Both the position numbers and the translations under genes were made by a program. DNA of 64,000 nucleotides from Amanita rubescens (Eukaryota; Basidiomycota; Agaricomycetes; Agaricales; Amanitaceae). Of the stretch, positions 1 to 12,426 are shown piece after piece (positions within the stretch are counted from its first letter, which is position 1; each line of letters starts with the position of its first letter). The DNA lies in contig WION01000052.1 in NCBI GenBank assembly GCA_015039365.1, positions 1-64,000 of the forward strand, in the 5' to 3' direction. The notes under the pieces are model-generated. The model ran no database searches and was not told the origin of the DNA. It worked only from the letters and a program-made list of their open reading frames with translations.

Positions 1-1030
1 GGCTCTGGCAACGACCACTCGGAGTACTTCGATTGTGGCAGTGAGTAGAATCTCTTCCATCACTTTGAAAATCTTATCAGGGCCCGTTCGGAGTTCCTCT
101 AACTCGAAGTTTTCCACCGATACCCACCACCCACGCCAACCGCTTAGCGCTACCCCCCGGATCTCGCCTGCCAAACCTGTATGAATACTACTATATGCGT
201 TCCTTTTTCAAGTCTTGAGCTCACAAGTTATCCAGGCAATGGCTAATGCTGAATTCCGTTCTATACCACATTGAGCAAGGTTGTTACCATTGATCTAAGG
301 TTACTAGAATGTGATTTCGTGTACATGATAATCTATAAATTTGTTTACGTAGAATGCATTGAGGTTATTGGAATAAAAAAGTTTCCGTGGAATCATCTTT
401 GACCCTGCAGCTCCCAATTAAATGAGCAGCGTGTAATATCATGTCCGTGAAACCGACTTCAAAGCACTGCCCGTCATTTTTAGTGATTGTTCCACCAGGG
501 AACATTGAGGGTTGTTATCAGTGACTATTAGTATGAGATTCCAACCGGCTTATCGCCCACTGCTGACCACTTGCGATCACGCTGTCCGGGTCCGGCGTCC
601 ACCGTCCACCGCCCAGTCCACCGCCCACCGCCGAACATCAGCGCATCAACTGTCCACTGTCCACCACCGCCGAACATCCACCGGTCCACCGTCCACCGCC
701 GAACGTCCACCATCCACCACTACTATCAACTTCATGTTCGGTGTTTTAATTTCAATCTCCGACGCTTCGCCGGTGTGCGTTGAGAGTCCCATTAATATTA
801 GTGGCAGTAGGAGCCATTTTGGTGCATTATTGGGTATAAACGAAGTTTAAAAGATTATGATACAAATATGATTGTTCTTTCACGTAGCGGGACCTGCGGC
901 ACTCGTGCCGCCATCGATAAGTTTATATGTGTCTTAGGCATGCGATGCGGTATACAAATGTAGCCAAAAACATACGTTGTGACGCCAACCGTCACACCAA
1001 CTTCCCCGTCGCCCCGTCGCTCCCTCTCCC
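1..1030. other. No gene recognised
   Basis: I see no reading frame with family motifs and no RNA gene here. The only structure is the CCACCG minisatellite listed separately. The short open frames that exist are built from that repeat and are not convincing as protein. Confidence 0.6.
597..722. repeat. GTCCACCG(CC) minisatellite
   Basis: A degenerate tandem array of GTCCACCGCC-like units, several carrying a GAACATC or GAACGTC tail. The strand is strongly C-rich over about 125 bp. It opens short frames on both strands, which are by-products of the repeat. Confidence 0.75.
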
Positions 1031-4000
1031 CACAAGTCTCAAAGACTTGTTGTTTGAACTCTTTGGAGTTCTGCCACCAGCCCCAACCGTCAACACCTTC
1101 TTTGACCCTTTTGAAGCCTACAGGATCCCATGGACCCCTCTACTGCCAGGACCACCACGGGCTCCACCAGCCCTCAAACTCTCTTACCTTCCACCGCCTG
1201 TCATTTTCGAATGTCAGGAACCCCCATCACTGCTTCTGGCACCTCTACCTGAAGCGATTACGCTTCCACTCGAAATACCTGGAACGCTTCGAGCGTTGCC
1301 AACCGTTGTCATACCGGTGCCCCGGCACCAACTCTGCAAACCCTTCCTCCCTCCTCTCTCACTTGAAGCCGACGAGCTTCCACCTGGCACCATAACGACA
1401 GGCTTGACCTGTCTTCACCAAGCATTTCCTAATCACCACTCTCAACGTGTTTGCAAGAACAAACGTAATCCTTGCTACTTCGGCGACCGGATCGCCTACT
1501 CTATGCCTCATGTCCAGGGTGCCTTCTCCATATGGTCCTTCGGGTGCGTCCCTTGGGACGTACATTGAATGATAGGCCTCCCTCACTCTATAAGCTGAAA
1601 ATCACCATCGAGTGATTTACCGTATGTCTCTCACCATAGTGTTTACGTTTCTTTTTGTTACGCATCACTCCCCTCATATACGCCCGAAGGCGCCATGCAT
1701 ACCGTGTACAGTCTCATCTGTCTATTACCTTGCTACCGATTTGAAATTCCTATTATAAAAAAAAGAAAAAAAGAGAAGGAAGCCACCCGCAAGCTACGCC
1801 TATAGCCATTCAAAGAGTCTCGGCTCCCGAGACTCGAAACACGCCCGAACGAGCTCAGTTGACCCATTCTAAAGCTAGTCCGAGCTCTGCGAAGCCGGAC
1901 AACCCTCCTAAACCTCAGGGATTCAAGATGAGTCCCCGGAATGTTGCTCACAAGCCAATACTGGCTCACAACCCTCAAACCTGTCCCGGAGATGGTCTTA
2001 CCCATCTTCTGACCTTCAATCAGCTCTGGCATGCATGCTAAGGCTGGAGAACAGTCTAAGAAGACCGTTCTGAGTACCAGAGAGCTCCCGAAGGGAAACT
2101 CTCGTATCAGCATCAAGTCTTCTGGCCGAGCCGTCTCGACTTCCACTCCGAAACGTCAGGATGTTGAGAAACAACCTGGAAAGGCTGAAGTCAATCCTAC
2201 GAAAGGAACGAATGCACTTAAACACCTACCTGCACAGTCTAAGACAGCCTCCTCACTGTCAAGACCCTCGCCCGTCATTATCTCCTCAACTCGCCCTCCT
2301 CCGACTCGTCCTTCCAAAGACAGGGCTTCGACACCTTTCCCTGTAGTCTCGAAACGACGCGCATCGAGCTTCGTAAGTACAAATCACGTAGTAAATATTA
2401 ATACTATGCACCGTTTGATGGAGACCCTCTCTCGGGTCTCCAATGAATCTTTTTCACCACCGTCTGGTGAAAACCCGTCTTCTCCTGTTACGGGAGAAGC
2501 CACACTATTCGCTGAATCCAGGGGAGAGCCACCTCACTCTCCCAAAACCCACGAGTGTTTCGCTGAGCGCACTACTCAAATTCAAAGACTCATCGGCGCA
2601 CGAGTCACAACCTTTTCCTTTTCGGATGAAATGGAGAAGAAACGGCGGATCTACGATACCGTCGTCAAGATTCAAATCAATAGAAGTGAAGAAAACGTAC
2701 CTGAAGATACAGTAGCTGCCACACTGCCATTCTCCACATCCGTTCCCTCGTCCATCCGTCTTGCGCCAACCACATCCACTCGTTCACCTTCGGACGAGTG
2801 TTCACCGCCTGTCAGTGAGGTGGTACCCGGACGACGCATCCTAAGCGTCATCAATAAGATGCGAGTGAATTACTGCGCTCACCTTATACCGGGACTGCTC
2901 GAAGACAGTCCCAACAACCCATAGCTCCTTCGAGGAATGAAGGAGAGCAGCTCGCGAGAGCCGCAGCCTGTATTCGGGAGCGTATGAACTGACGCTCCCT
3001 CGCCTGTGACGAATCCGTTCGTCATGCTTCAAATGATCCACCTGACGAGGCTGCCGACCCCGAATCGGATTCTAGACGACTGAATACACGAGTCGTCAAT
3101 AAAGAAATAGAAGCGAGCGTGATGATACGCTCACCTAAACCTGAAGACTCGGAATACCCTCCGGTACGACCCGATGCTACTCGCCAACAGCTCAAGACCC
3201 GGAGAGCGAACGAGCTCTCCTCTGAGCATTCTGAATCCATCACGCGGCTTCCTGGCCCTGTGTTTGACGAGACGAGCATCCAACGGCAGCGAGAACTGCA
3301 CGCCGTCAGTAACGTGGATATGAGCATGGACACATGCTCACCTCAGGATGTACCCAATACGGCCCTCATGCCGTTATACTCGTCTGCGTCTGCCTACCCT
3401 ACGCAGGCCTCTCCATCCTTCCAGTCGAGACCCTGCTTGATTCGCATCGGCTGGTTCGTCCATCCACACAGTCGAGTGTTGAACTCGACTGGCTTCATAC
3501 ATCCCGACAACGTCCTTGGGATGTCATCAATACGTCAATAACCCGGCGAGTGCCAACGAGTACTCACCTGAGTCTAAGGCCGAATGTACCGAGCCTTCTC
3601 CCATCATAACTGAATCAGGAAGAACTCTGCAATTCGGCCCCCTATTCCCTCAAAAAGCTTCATATCAGCCAAATGGAGCAACAATTCGACAGCGCAACCT
3701 GTGGGCTGTCAGTAACGTGAAAACAAGTGCCGTTTGGTACTCACTCGATTCCCCTGCGGTCCCCCTACCGCGTTCACGTATACCAGCCGATCCACAGCTG
3801 GTTCCTCCAATCCTTCAGCTGAATGTCCAGCTGAAACCTTCGGAGCTTCCCCATGTCTTGAGACCCGAAGTTCCCAACGATATCCTTCGGATATCGTTAA
3901 TGCTAAGTTCGACTTGAGTGCCAACTGGTACTCGCCTCAACCCGTGGTGGTACTCACACCGCATATGCCCAAACGCACCAGCCAAGCTGTTGCTTTCGCC

Positions 4001-6015
4001 CTTTGCTGTAGTCGTGGCATGTTGTTGAGAATGATGTGGGTCCTCCGTGTCATTACCTTCTGTGCAATCAGGAATCGCGAGGCCGAAGAGACGGAGTACA
4101 CAATCATCCACGAGTACATTGAGGACGACGAGGCTCCCACCTCAGCCCCTCCTTATGCCTACATCGACGCCAAGACCACCACGAGCCCATACTTCCGCCT
4201 GAGCCTTTGTGGTGGGCGGAAACTCCTGGTTCTGCGTGCGTCGAACGTATTTGGTGCGCCCGCTGTAAACCGCCCTAAGTAGCGGTCATCTGGAGACGAC
4301 AAATCTGTTTTGTCATCAATAAAACAAATTATACGGGTGACAACCGCTCACTCTTAAGTCGCGCAGTACGAATACTGCCCACACCATTCAACTTCCTTCG
4401 CATCAGCCACTTGAGGCTACGACGATCAAATATCGACGTTTCCCGATTTACAAGCACTCTGACGAGGTCGCCACGTCATCGCCACTCTCTCGTCTCCCTT
4501 GTTGTTCATCCTCTTGTGGTATTTGCGAATTGATTCGGAGGGCTAAATCCGAGCCCTCCACACACGTAAATGTGTAAATTATGAATATATTATATCAACT
4601 ATATGAAATAACGACATTGAATTATATATGACTCAAATTAATCAACTTACTTGGAAGGACTCGCCAGAGTCTCCACAAATCTAATCCTAACTTCCCTCTT
4701 CTTGTAAGAAAGGAAGGAACTCGTGACGAGTTAGATTCATCGCGATCCAAGAAAATCGGAGAGTTCCAACGAACTCTCCAAGTAATCATTGAGGATTCAA
4801 TTCTGAGTCCTCGTCCATTCTACACACTCTGGATCATTGCGCTAGTGCATCTCGCAGTCAATACGAGCAGAATAGAGAAATAAAGAGAAAAGGAGACTTA
4901 CATATCCTCGTAGTCTCCACCCCTTCTCCCTCTCTAATTCCATCTGCCTTCCTGGCCCTCGCACGCACTTGTTTCTGCATCGATCCAACGAGCGAGAGGT
5001 CGACGCGGAGTCCCGCCCTCGAGACCGACAATCGTCCAGGTCTCAAATAAATCCTCGAAAGGACTCGTACTGAGTCCTCCCACCTCTTAACGTCCGACAA
5101 GCCGGGATAGCTGCGCCTGTGCAATGCAGTTAATACGAATCAAAATGAGCGGAAAACGAGAACGCACCCGCTTCCAAAGCTGCTCTCTCGCAGTCTACCC
5201 CGTCTACTCCCTCTCCCGGCCGTAAGCCAATCACAACGGACAAAACGGCGACGCTACAACGTCGTCAATAAATCATTATTCCCGGGTATAAGAAACTTAC
5301 CTATTTATACCCTTAACCTCGTATGGGAACTCGAACTCATACGAGAGTTCCCGCAATTGCTATCCGACGCCCGTTTTTTCCTTCTTGAAGGGGAAGAGGC
5401 GCTGGGCGTGTAGTGATAATCAAATCATTCAAGACGATGGAGAGTTCAAACGAACTCTCCGAATATTTACAATCGGGATTCGAATGAGTCTCTTCCTCTG
5501 GACAACTAACGGACGGCCAGTTTAAGACACTGCGCCTATACGACGCATTTATTATAAACATGGGAGCAAAGAGAATCACAGGGTTTACCTAGTCCCGAAG
5601 CTGCGCACACTGCGGCAGCATGCTGGCTCCAGCCCTCGCATTTCGGCCGCGTTCTGCTGAAAGAGAGAGGGTCGACCCTAAGTCTCGTGCGTGGAAGTGA
5701 TGGGCGACCCATAGTCTTTCCATCACCTCCTCTCGCCTATCGTCCGTTGGCAGGAAAAACCGATAGGGGCTCACTTCTGAGTCCCAGGAAACGATAAGTG
5801 AAGCTGTGAAAGCAGTCAGCCGAGGAAACGAGAGAGCGATAAGGAAAACGCACCATCAAGATCCTTCTCGTTCACCTGTGCCCGTCATCGCACCTCCTAA
5901 GCTCCCTCATCCGTCGATAACGCCGTATTGGATTCTCGGTGTGCTCCTGAAGTTGGAGCTCCCTTCCCGCCTTGGATTGTTGCAAGAGCCCGCGACTCGC
6001 GGGCGTCACATGACT
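1030..6015. repeat. Dense short-hairpin region
   Basis: Perfect inverted repeats with 6-10 bp arms and 3-12 nt spacers follow one another every few tens of bases. Examples (left arm/right arm) are 1032-1038/1044-1050, 1816-1823/1827-1834, 2420-2427/2434-2441, 2451-2459/2465-2473, 3469-3477/3483-3491, 3876-3885/3889-3898, 4537-4544/4552-4559, 4758-4765/4772-4779, 5325-5332/5345-5352, 5439-5446/5453-5460 and 5988-5994/5998-6004. Arm sequences differ from hairpin to hairpin while the layout recurs. Two longer open frames on the plus strand (927-1568 and 2031-2924) lie inside it, but they show no family motif and I do not call them genes. The identity is unknown: it may be a non-coding structured RNA locus, a decayed satellite, or an unrecognised mobile element. 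Confidence 0.7.
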
Positions 6016-6020
6016 ACCAT

Positions 6021-6617
6021 CGGAGTTTGATTATAATGATAACCTCTGTCGTAATACTTATTACTATAGCAACAACAAACAACCACCACCTTTTGGTGAT
6101 CTGTCAAGCAATATTAGTGGTGTGAATACTGCTTGTCTACCATCACCACAAGTGCTGTTTTAATGCACTTAACATGCACCTGCCTACACAACAATGATTG
6201 CTGGGTGCTCCCACCACTAAAGTACTACCTACTCCCCACTGTCTACCACTATAGAGTCACCATTGGTGCTACCACCACAGCCACTCACTGAGTACTAACA
6301 GGTACAACCTTTTTGTTGCCCTCATCATCTCCATCACTGTGTTTGGATTTGGTTCTATTCCCATGGAGTAGCACAAGTAGTAATTACTACTAATTAGTCT
6401 ATCTGAACAGTGCAAGTCAGTTTGAGGCTAGTAGTACAGGTACCACATTGAGCTACTGTATGGTTACTACTATTTTTGACCGATACACTAGTAATTACTG
6501 GTACCATTACTGTCTCTACCAGAACTTGTGCAGCAACTATGACCACAATGGTCCACTACAACTGCCACCCCCTTGCCACCACTACTGACTCAAAAGGGCT
6601 ATCATTGTCTACTCATT
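6021..6617 (+). repeat. Left inverted-repeat arm
   Basis: The arm pairs with 16861-17446 on the opposite strand. The part next to the array is almost identical between arms, apart from a homopolymer difference at the CTTTTTG run. The outer 100 bp carries small insertions, for example the repeated ACTATTACT stretch near 6060 that is shorter on the right. Confidence 0.93.
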
Positions 6618-9600
6618 GGGGGTGTACCCCTGCAGTTCCCTAGTGTCCTGTCGTCCACCAGGGTACATCGGGGGTGTACCCCTGCAGTTCCCTAGTGTCC
6701 TGTCGTCCACCAGGGTACATCGGGGGTGTACCCCTGCAGTTCCCTAGTGTCCTGTCGTCCACCAGGGTACATCGGGGGTGTACCCCTGCAGTTCCCTAGT
6801 GTCCTGTCGTCCACCAGGGTACATCGGGGGTGTACCCCTGCAGTTCCCTAGTGTCCTGTCGTCCACCAGGGTACATCGGGGGTGTACCCCTGCAGTTCCC
6901 TAGTGTCCTGTCGTCCACCAGGGTACATCGGGGGTGTACCCCTGCAGTTCCCTAGTGTCCTGTCGTCCACCAGGGTACATCGGGGGTGTACCCCTGCAGT
7001 TCCCTAGTGTCCTGTCGTCCACCAGGGTACATCGGGGGTGTACCCCTGCAGTTCCCTAGTGTCCTGTCGTCCACCAGGGTACATCGGGGGTGTACCCCTG
7101 CAGTTCCCTAGTGTCCTGTCGTCCACCAGGGTACATCGGGGGTGTACCCCTGCAGTTCCCTAGTGTCCTGTCGTCCACCAGGGTACATCGGGGGTGTACC
7201 CCTGCAGTTCCCTAGTGTCCTGTCGTCCACCAGGGTACATCGGGGGTGTACCCCTGCAGTTCCCTAGTGTCCTGTCGTCCACCAGGGTACATCGGGGGTG
7301 TACCCCTGCAGTTCCCTAGTGTCCTGTCGTCCACCAGGGTACATCGGGGGTGTACCCCTGCAGTTCCCTAGTGTCCTGTCGTCCACCAGGGTACATCGGG
7401 GGTGTACCCCTGCAGTTCCCTAGTGTCCTGTCGTCCACCAGGGTACATCGGGGGTGTACCCCTGCAGTTCCCTAGTGTCCTGTCGTCCACCAGGGTACAT
7501 CGGGGGTGTACCCCTGCAGTTCCCTAGTGTCCTGTCGTCCACCAGGGTACATCGGGGGTGTACCCCTGCAGTTCCCTAGTGTCCTGTCGTCCACCAGGGT
7601 ACATCGGGGGTGTACCCCTGCAGTTCCCTAGTGTCCTGTCGTCCACCAGGGTACATCGGGGGTGTACCCCTGCAGTTCCCTAGTGTCCTGTCGTCCACCA
7701 GGGTACATCGGGGGTGTACCCCTGCAGTTCCCTAGTGTCCTGTCGTCCACCAGGGTACATCGGGGGTGTACCCCTGCAGTTCCCTAGTGTCCTGTCGTCC
7801 ACCAGGGTACATCGGGGGTGTACCCCTGCAGTTCCCTAGTGTCCTGTCGTCCACCAGGGTACATCGGGGGTGTACCCCTGCAGTTCCCTAGTGTCCTGTC
7901 GTCCACCAGGGTACATCGGGGGTGTACCCTGCAGTTCCCTAGTGTCCTGTCGTCCACCAGGGTACATCGGGGGTGTACCCCTGCAGTTCCCTAGTGTCCT
8001 GTCGTCCACCAGGGTACATCGGGGGTGTACCCCTGCAGTTCCTAGTGTCCTGTCGTCCACCAGGGTACATCGGGGGGTTACCCCTGCAGTTCCCTAGTGT
8101 CCTGTCGTCCACCAGGGTACATCGGGGGTGTACCCCTGCAGTTCCCTAGTGTCCTGTCGTCCACCAGGGTACATCGGGGGTGCTACCCCTGCAGTTCCCT
8201 AGTGTCCTGTCGTCCACCAGGGTACATCGGTGGGTGTACCCCTGCAGTTCCCTAGTGTCCTGTCGTCCACCAGGGTACATCGGGGGTGTAACCCCTGCAG
8301 TTCCCTAGTGTCCTGTCGTCCACCAGGGTACATCGGGGGTGTACCCCTGCAGTTGCCCTAGTGTCCTGTCGTCCACCAGGTACATTCGGGGGTGTACCCC
8401 TGCAGTTCCCTAGTGTCCTGTCGTCCCACAGGGTACATCGGGGGTGTACCCCTGCAGTTCCCTAGTGTCCTGTCGTCCACCAGGGTACATTCGGGGGTGT
8501 ACCCCTGCAGTTCCCTAGTGTCCTGTCGTCCACCAGGGTACATCGGGGGTGTACCCCTGCAGTTCCTAGTGTCCTGTCGTCCACCAGGGTACATCGGGGG
8601 TGTACCCCTGCAGTTCCCTAGTGTCCTGTCGTCCACCAGGGTACATCGGGGGTGTACCCCTGCAGTTCCCTAGTGTCCTGTCGTCCACCAGGTACATCGG
8701 GGGTGTACCCCTGCAGTTCCCTAGTGTCCTGTCGTCCACCAGGGTACATCGGGGGTGTACCCCTGCAGTTCCCTAGTGTCCTTGTCGTCCACCAGGGTAC
8801 ATCGGGGGTGTACCCCTGCAGTCCCTAGTGTCCCTGTCGTCCACCAGGGTACATCGGGGGTGTACCCCTGCAGTTCCCTAGTGTCCTGTCGTCCACCAGG
8901 GTACATCGGGGGTGTACCCCTGCAGTTCCCTAGTGTCCTGTCGTCACCAGGGTACATCGGGGTGTACCCCTGCAGTTCCCTAGTGTCCTGTCGTCCCACC
9001 AGGGTACATCGGGGGTGTACCCCTGCAGTTCCTAGTGTCCTGTCGTCCACCAGGGTACATCGGGGGTGTACCCCTGCAGTTCCCTAGTGTCCTGTCGTCC
9101 ACCAGGGTACATCGGGGGTGTACCCCTGCAGTTCCCTAGTGTCCTGTCGTCCACCAGGGTACATCGGGGGTGTACCCCTGCAGTTCCCTAGTGTCCTGTC
9201 GTCCACCAGGGTACATCGGGGGTGTACCCCTGCAGTTCCCTAGTGTCCTGTCGTCCACCAGGGTACATCGGGGGTGTACCCCTGCAGTTCCCTAGTGTCC
9301 TGTCGTCCACCAGGGTACATCGGGGGTGTACCCCTGCAGTTCCCTAGTGTCCTGTCGTCCACCAGGGTACATCGGGGGTGTACCCCTGCAGTTCCCTAGT
9401 GTCCTGTCGTCCACCAGGGTACATCGGGGGTGTACCCCTGCAGTCCCTAGTGTCCTGTCGTCCACAGGGTACATCGGGGGTGTACCCTGCAGTTCCCTAG
9501 TGTCCTGTCGTCCACCAGGGTACATCGGGGTGTACCCCTGCAGTTCCCTAGTGTCCTGTCGTCCACCAGGGTACATCGGGGTGTACCCCTGCAGTTCCCT

Positions 9601-12426
9601 AGTGTCCTGTCGTCCACCAGGGTACATCGGGGGTGTACCCCTGCAGTTCCCTAGTGTCCTGTCGTCCACCAGGGTACATCGGGGGTGTACCCCTGCAGTT
9701 CCCTAGTGTCCTGTCGTCCACCAGGGTACATCGGGGGTGTACCCCTGCAGTTCCCTAGTGTCCTGTCGTCCACCAGGGTACATCGGGGGTGTACCCCTGC
9801 AGTTCCCTAGTGTCCTGTCGTCCACCAGGGTACATCGGGGGTGTACCCCTGCAGTTCCCTAGTGTCCTGTCGTCCACCAGGGTACATCGGGGGTGTACCC
9901 CTGCAGTTCCCTAGTGTCCTGTCGTCCACCAGGGTACATCGGGGGTGTACCCCTGCAGTTCCCTAGTGTCCTGTCGTCCACCAGGGTACATCGGGGGTGT
10001 ACCCCTGCAGTTCCCTAGTGTCCTGTCGTCCACCAGGGTACATCGGGGGTGTACCCCTGCAGTTCCCTAGTGTCCTGTCGTCCACCAGGGTACATCGGGG
10101 GTGTACCCCTGCAGTTCCCTAGTGTCCTGTCGTCCACCAGGGTACATCGGGGGTGTACCCCTGCAGTTCCCTAGTGTCCTGTCGTCCACCAGGGTACATC
10201 GGGGGTGTACCCCTGCAGTTCCCTAGTGTCCTGTCGTCCACCAGGGTACATCGGGGGTGTACCCCTGCAGTTCCCTAGTGTCCTGTCGTCCACCAGGGTA
10301 CATCGGGGGTGTACCCCCTGCAGTTCCCTAGTGTCCTGTCGTCCACCAGGGTACATCGGGGGTGTACCCCTGCAGTTCCCTAGTGTCCTGTCGTCCACCA
10401 GGGTACATCGGGGGTGTACCCCTGCAGTTCCCTAGTGTCCTGTCGTCCACCAGGGTACATCGGGGGTGTACCCCTGCAGTTCCCTAGTGTCCTGTCGTCC
10501 ACCAGGGTACATCGGGGGTGTACCCCTGCAGTTCCCTAGTGTCCTGTCGTCCACCAGGGTACATCGGGGGTGTACCCCTGCAGTTCCCTAGTGTCCTGTC
10601 GTCCACCAGGGTACATCGGGGGTGTACCCCTGCAGTTCCCTAGTGTCCTGTCGTCCACCAGGGTACATCGGGGGTGTACCCCTGCAGTTCCCTAGTGTCC
10701 TGTCGTCCACCAGGGTACATCGGGGGTGTACCCCTGCAGTTCCCTAGTGTCCTGTCGTCCACCAGGGTACATCGGGGGTGTACCCCTGCAGTTCCCTAGT
10801 GTCCTGTCGTCCACCAGGGTACATCGGGGGTGTACCCCTGCAGTTCCCTAGTGTCCTGTCGTCCACCAGGGTACATCGGGGGTGTACCCCTGCAGTTCCC
10901 TAGTGTCCTGGTCGTCCACCAGGGTACATCGGGGGTGTACCCCTGCAGTTCCCTAGTGTCCTGTCGTCCACCAGGGTACATCGGGGGTGTACCCCTGCAG
11001 TTCCCTAGTGTCCTGTCGTCCACCAGGGTACATCGGGGTGTACCCCTGCAGTTCCCTAGTGTCCTGTCGTCCACCCAGGGTACATCGGGGGTGTACCCCT
11101 GCAGTTCCCTAGTGTCCTGTCGTCCACCAGGGTACATCGGGGGTGTACCCCTGCAGTTCCCTAGTGTCCTGTCGTCCACCAGGGTACATCGGGGGTGTAC
11201 CCCTGCAGTTCCCTAGTGTCCTGTCGTCCACCAGGGTACATCGGGGGTGTACCCCTGCAGTTCCCTAGTGTCCTGTCGTCCACCAGGGTACATCGGGGGT
11301 GTACCCCTGCAGTTCCCTAGTGTCCTGTCGTCCACCAGGGTACATCGGGGGTGTACCCCTGCAGTTCCCTAGTGTCCTGTCGTCCACCAGGGTACATCGG
11401 GGGTGTACCCCTGCAGTTCCCTAGTGTCCTGTCGTCCACCAGGGTACATCGGGGGTGTACCCCTGCAGTTCCCTAGTGTCCTGTCGTCCACCAGGGTACA
11501 TCGGGGGTGTACCCCTGCAGTTCCCTAGTGTCCTGTCGTCCACCATGGTACATCGGGGGTGTACCCCTGCAGTTCCCTAGTGTCCTGTCGTCCACCAGGG
11601 TACATCGGGGGTGTACCCCTGCAGTTCCCTAGTGTCCTGTCGTCCACCAGGGTACATCGGGGGTGTACCCCTGCAGTTCCCTAGTGTCCTTCTGGGGTCC
11701 TCCTGTGTCCGTCCACCAGGGTACATCGGGGGTGTACCCCTGCAGTTCCCTAGTGTCCTGTCGTCCACCAGGGTACATCGGGGGTTGTACCCCTGCAGTT
11801 CCCTAGTGTCCTGTCGTCCACCAGGGTACATCGGGGGTGTACCCCTGCAGTTCCCTAGTGTCCTGTCGTCCACCAGGGTACATCGGGGGTGTACCCCTGC
11901 AGTTCCCTAGTGTCCTGTCGTCCACCAGGGTACATCGGGGGTGTACCCCTGCAGTTCCCTAGTGTCCTGTCGTCCACCAGGGTACATCGGGGGTGTACCC
12001 CTGCAGTTCCCTAGTGTCCTGTCGTCCACCAGGGTACATCGGGGGTGTACCCCTGCAGTTCCCTAGTGTCCTGTCGTCCACCAGGGTACATCGGGGGTGT
12101 ACCCCTGCAGTTCCCTAGTGTCCTGTCGTCCACCAGGGTACATCGGGGGTGTACCCCTGCAGTTCCCTAGTGTCCTGTCGTCCACCAGGGTACATCGGGG
12201 GTGTACCCCTGCAGTTCCCTAGTGTCCTGTCGTCCACCAGGGTACATCGGGGGTGTACCCCTGCAGTTCCCTAGTGTCCTGTCGTCCACCAGGGTACATC
12301 GGGGGTGTACCCCTGCAGTTCCCTAGTGTCCTGTCGTCCACCAGGGTACATCGGGGGTGTACCCCTGCAGTTCCCTAGTGCCACTGTCCTGTCGTCCACC
12401 AGGGTACATCGGGGGTGTACCCCTGC
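6618..12426 (+). repeat. Forward 52-bp tandem array, about 112 copies
   Basis: The unit starts gggggtgtacccctgcag, continues with ttccctagtgtcctgtcg, and ends with tccaccagggtacatc; it is 52 bp. The stretch spans 5,809 bp, about 111.7 units. Each unit junction contains GGGTACA and TGTACCC arms separated by 7 nt. Copies are perfect near both ends, while many single-base insertions and deletions cluster around 7.9-9.6 kb, 10.3 kb, 10.9-11.1 kb and 11.5-11.8 kb. The open frames in the array end at the CCCTAG in the unit and do not encode a plausible protein. Confidence 0.98.

Noticed and set aside
927..1568. 213-residue open frame
   Set aside because: Low-complexity Pro/Leu text, also open in a second frame, no family signal.
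2031..2924. 297-residue open frame in the hairpin region
   Set aside because: Ser/Pro/Thr-rich without motif, spanning many inverted repeats; the repeats themselves can keep a frame open. Not called as a gene.
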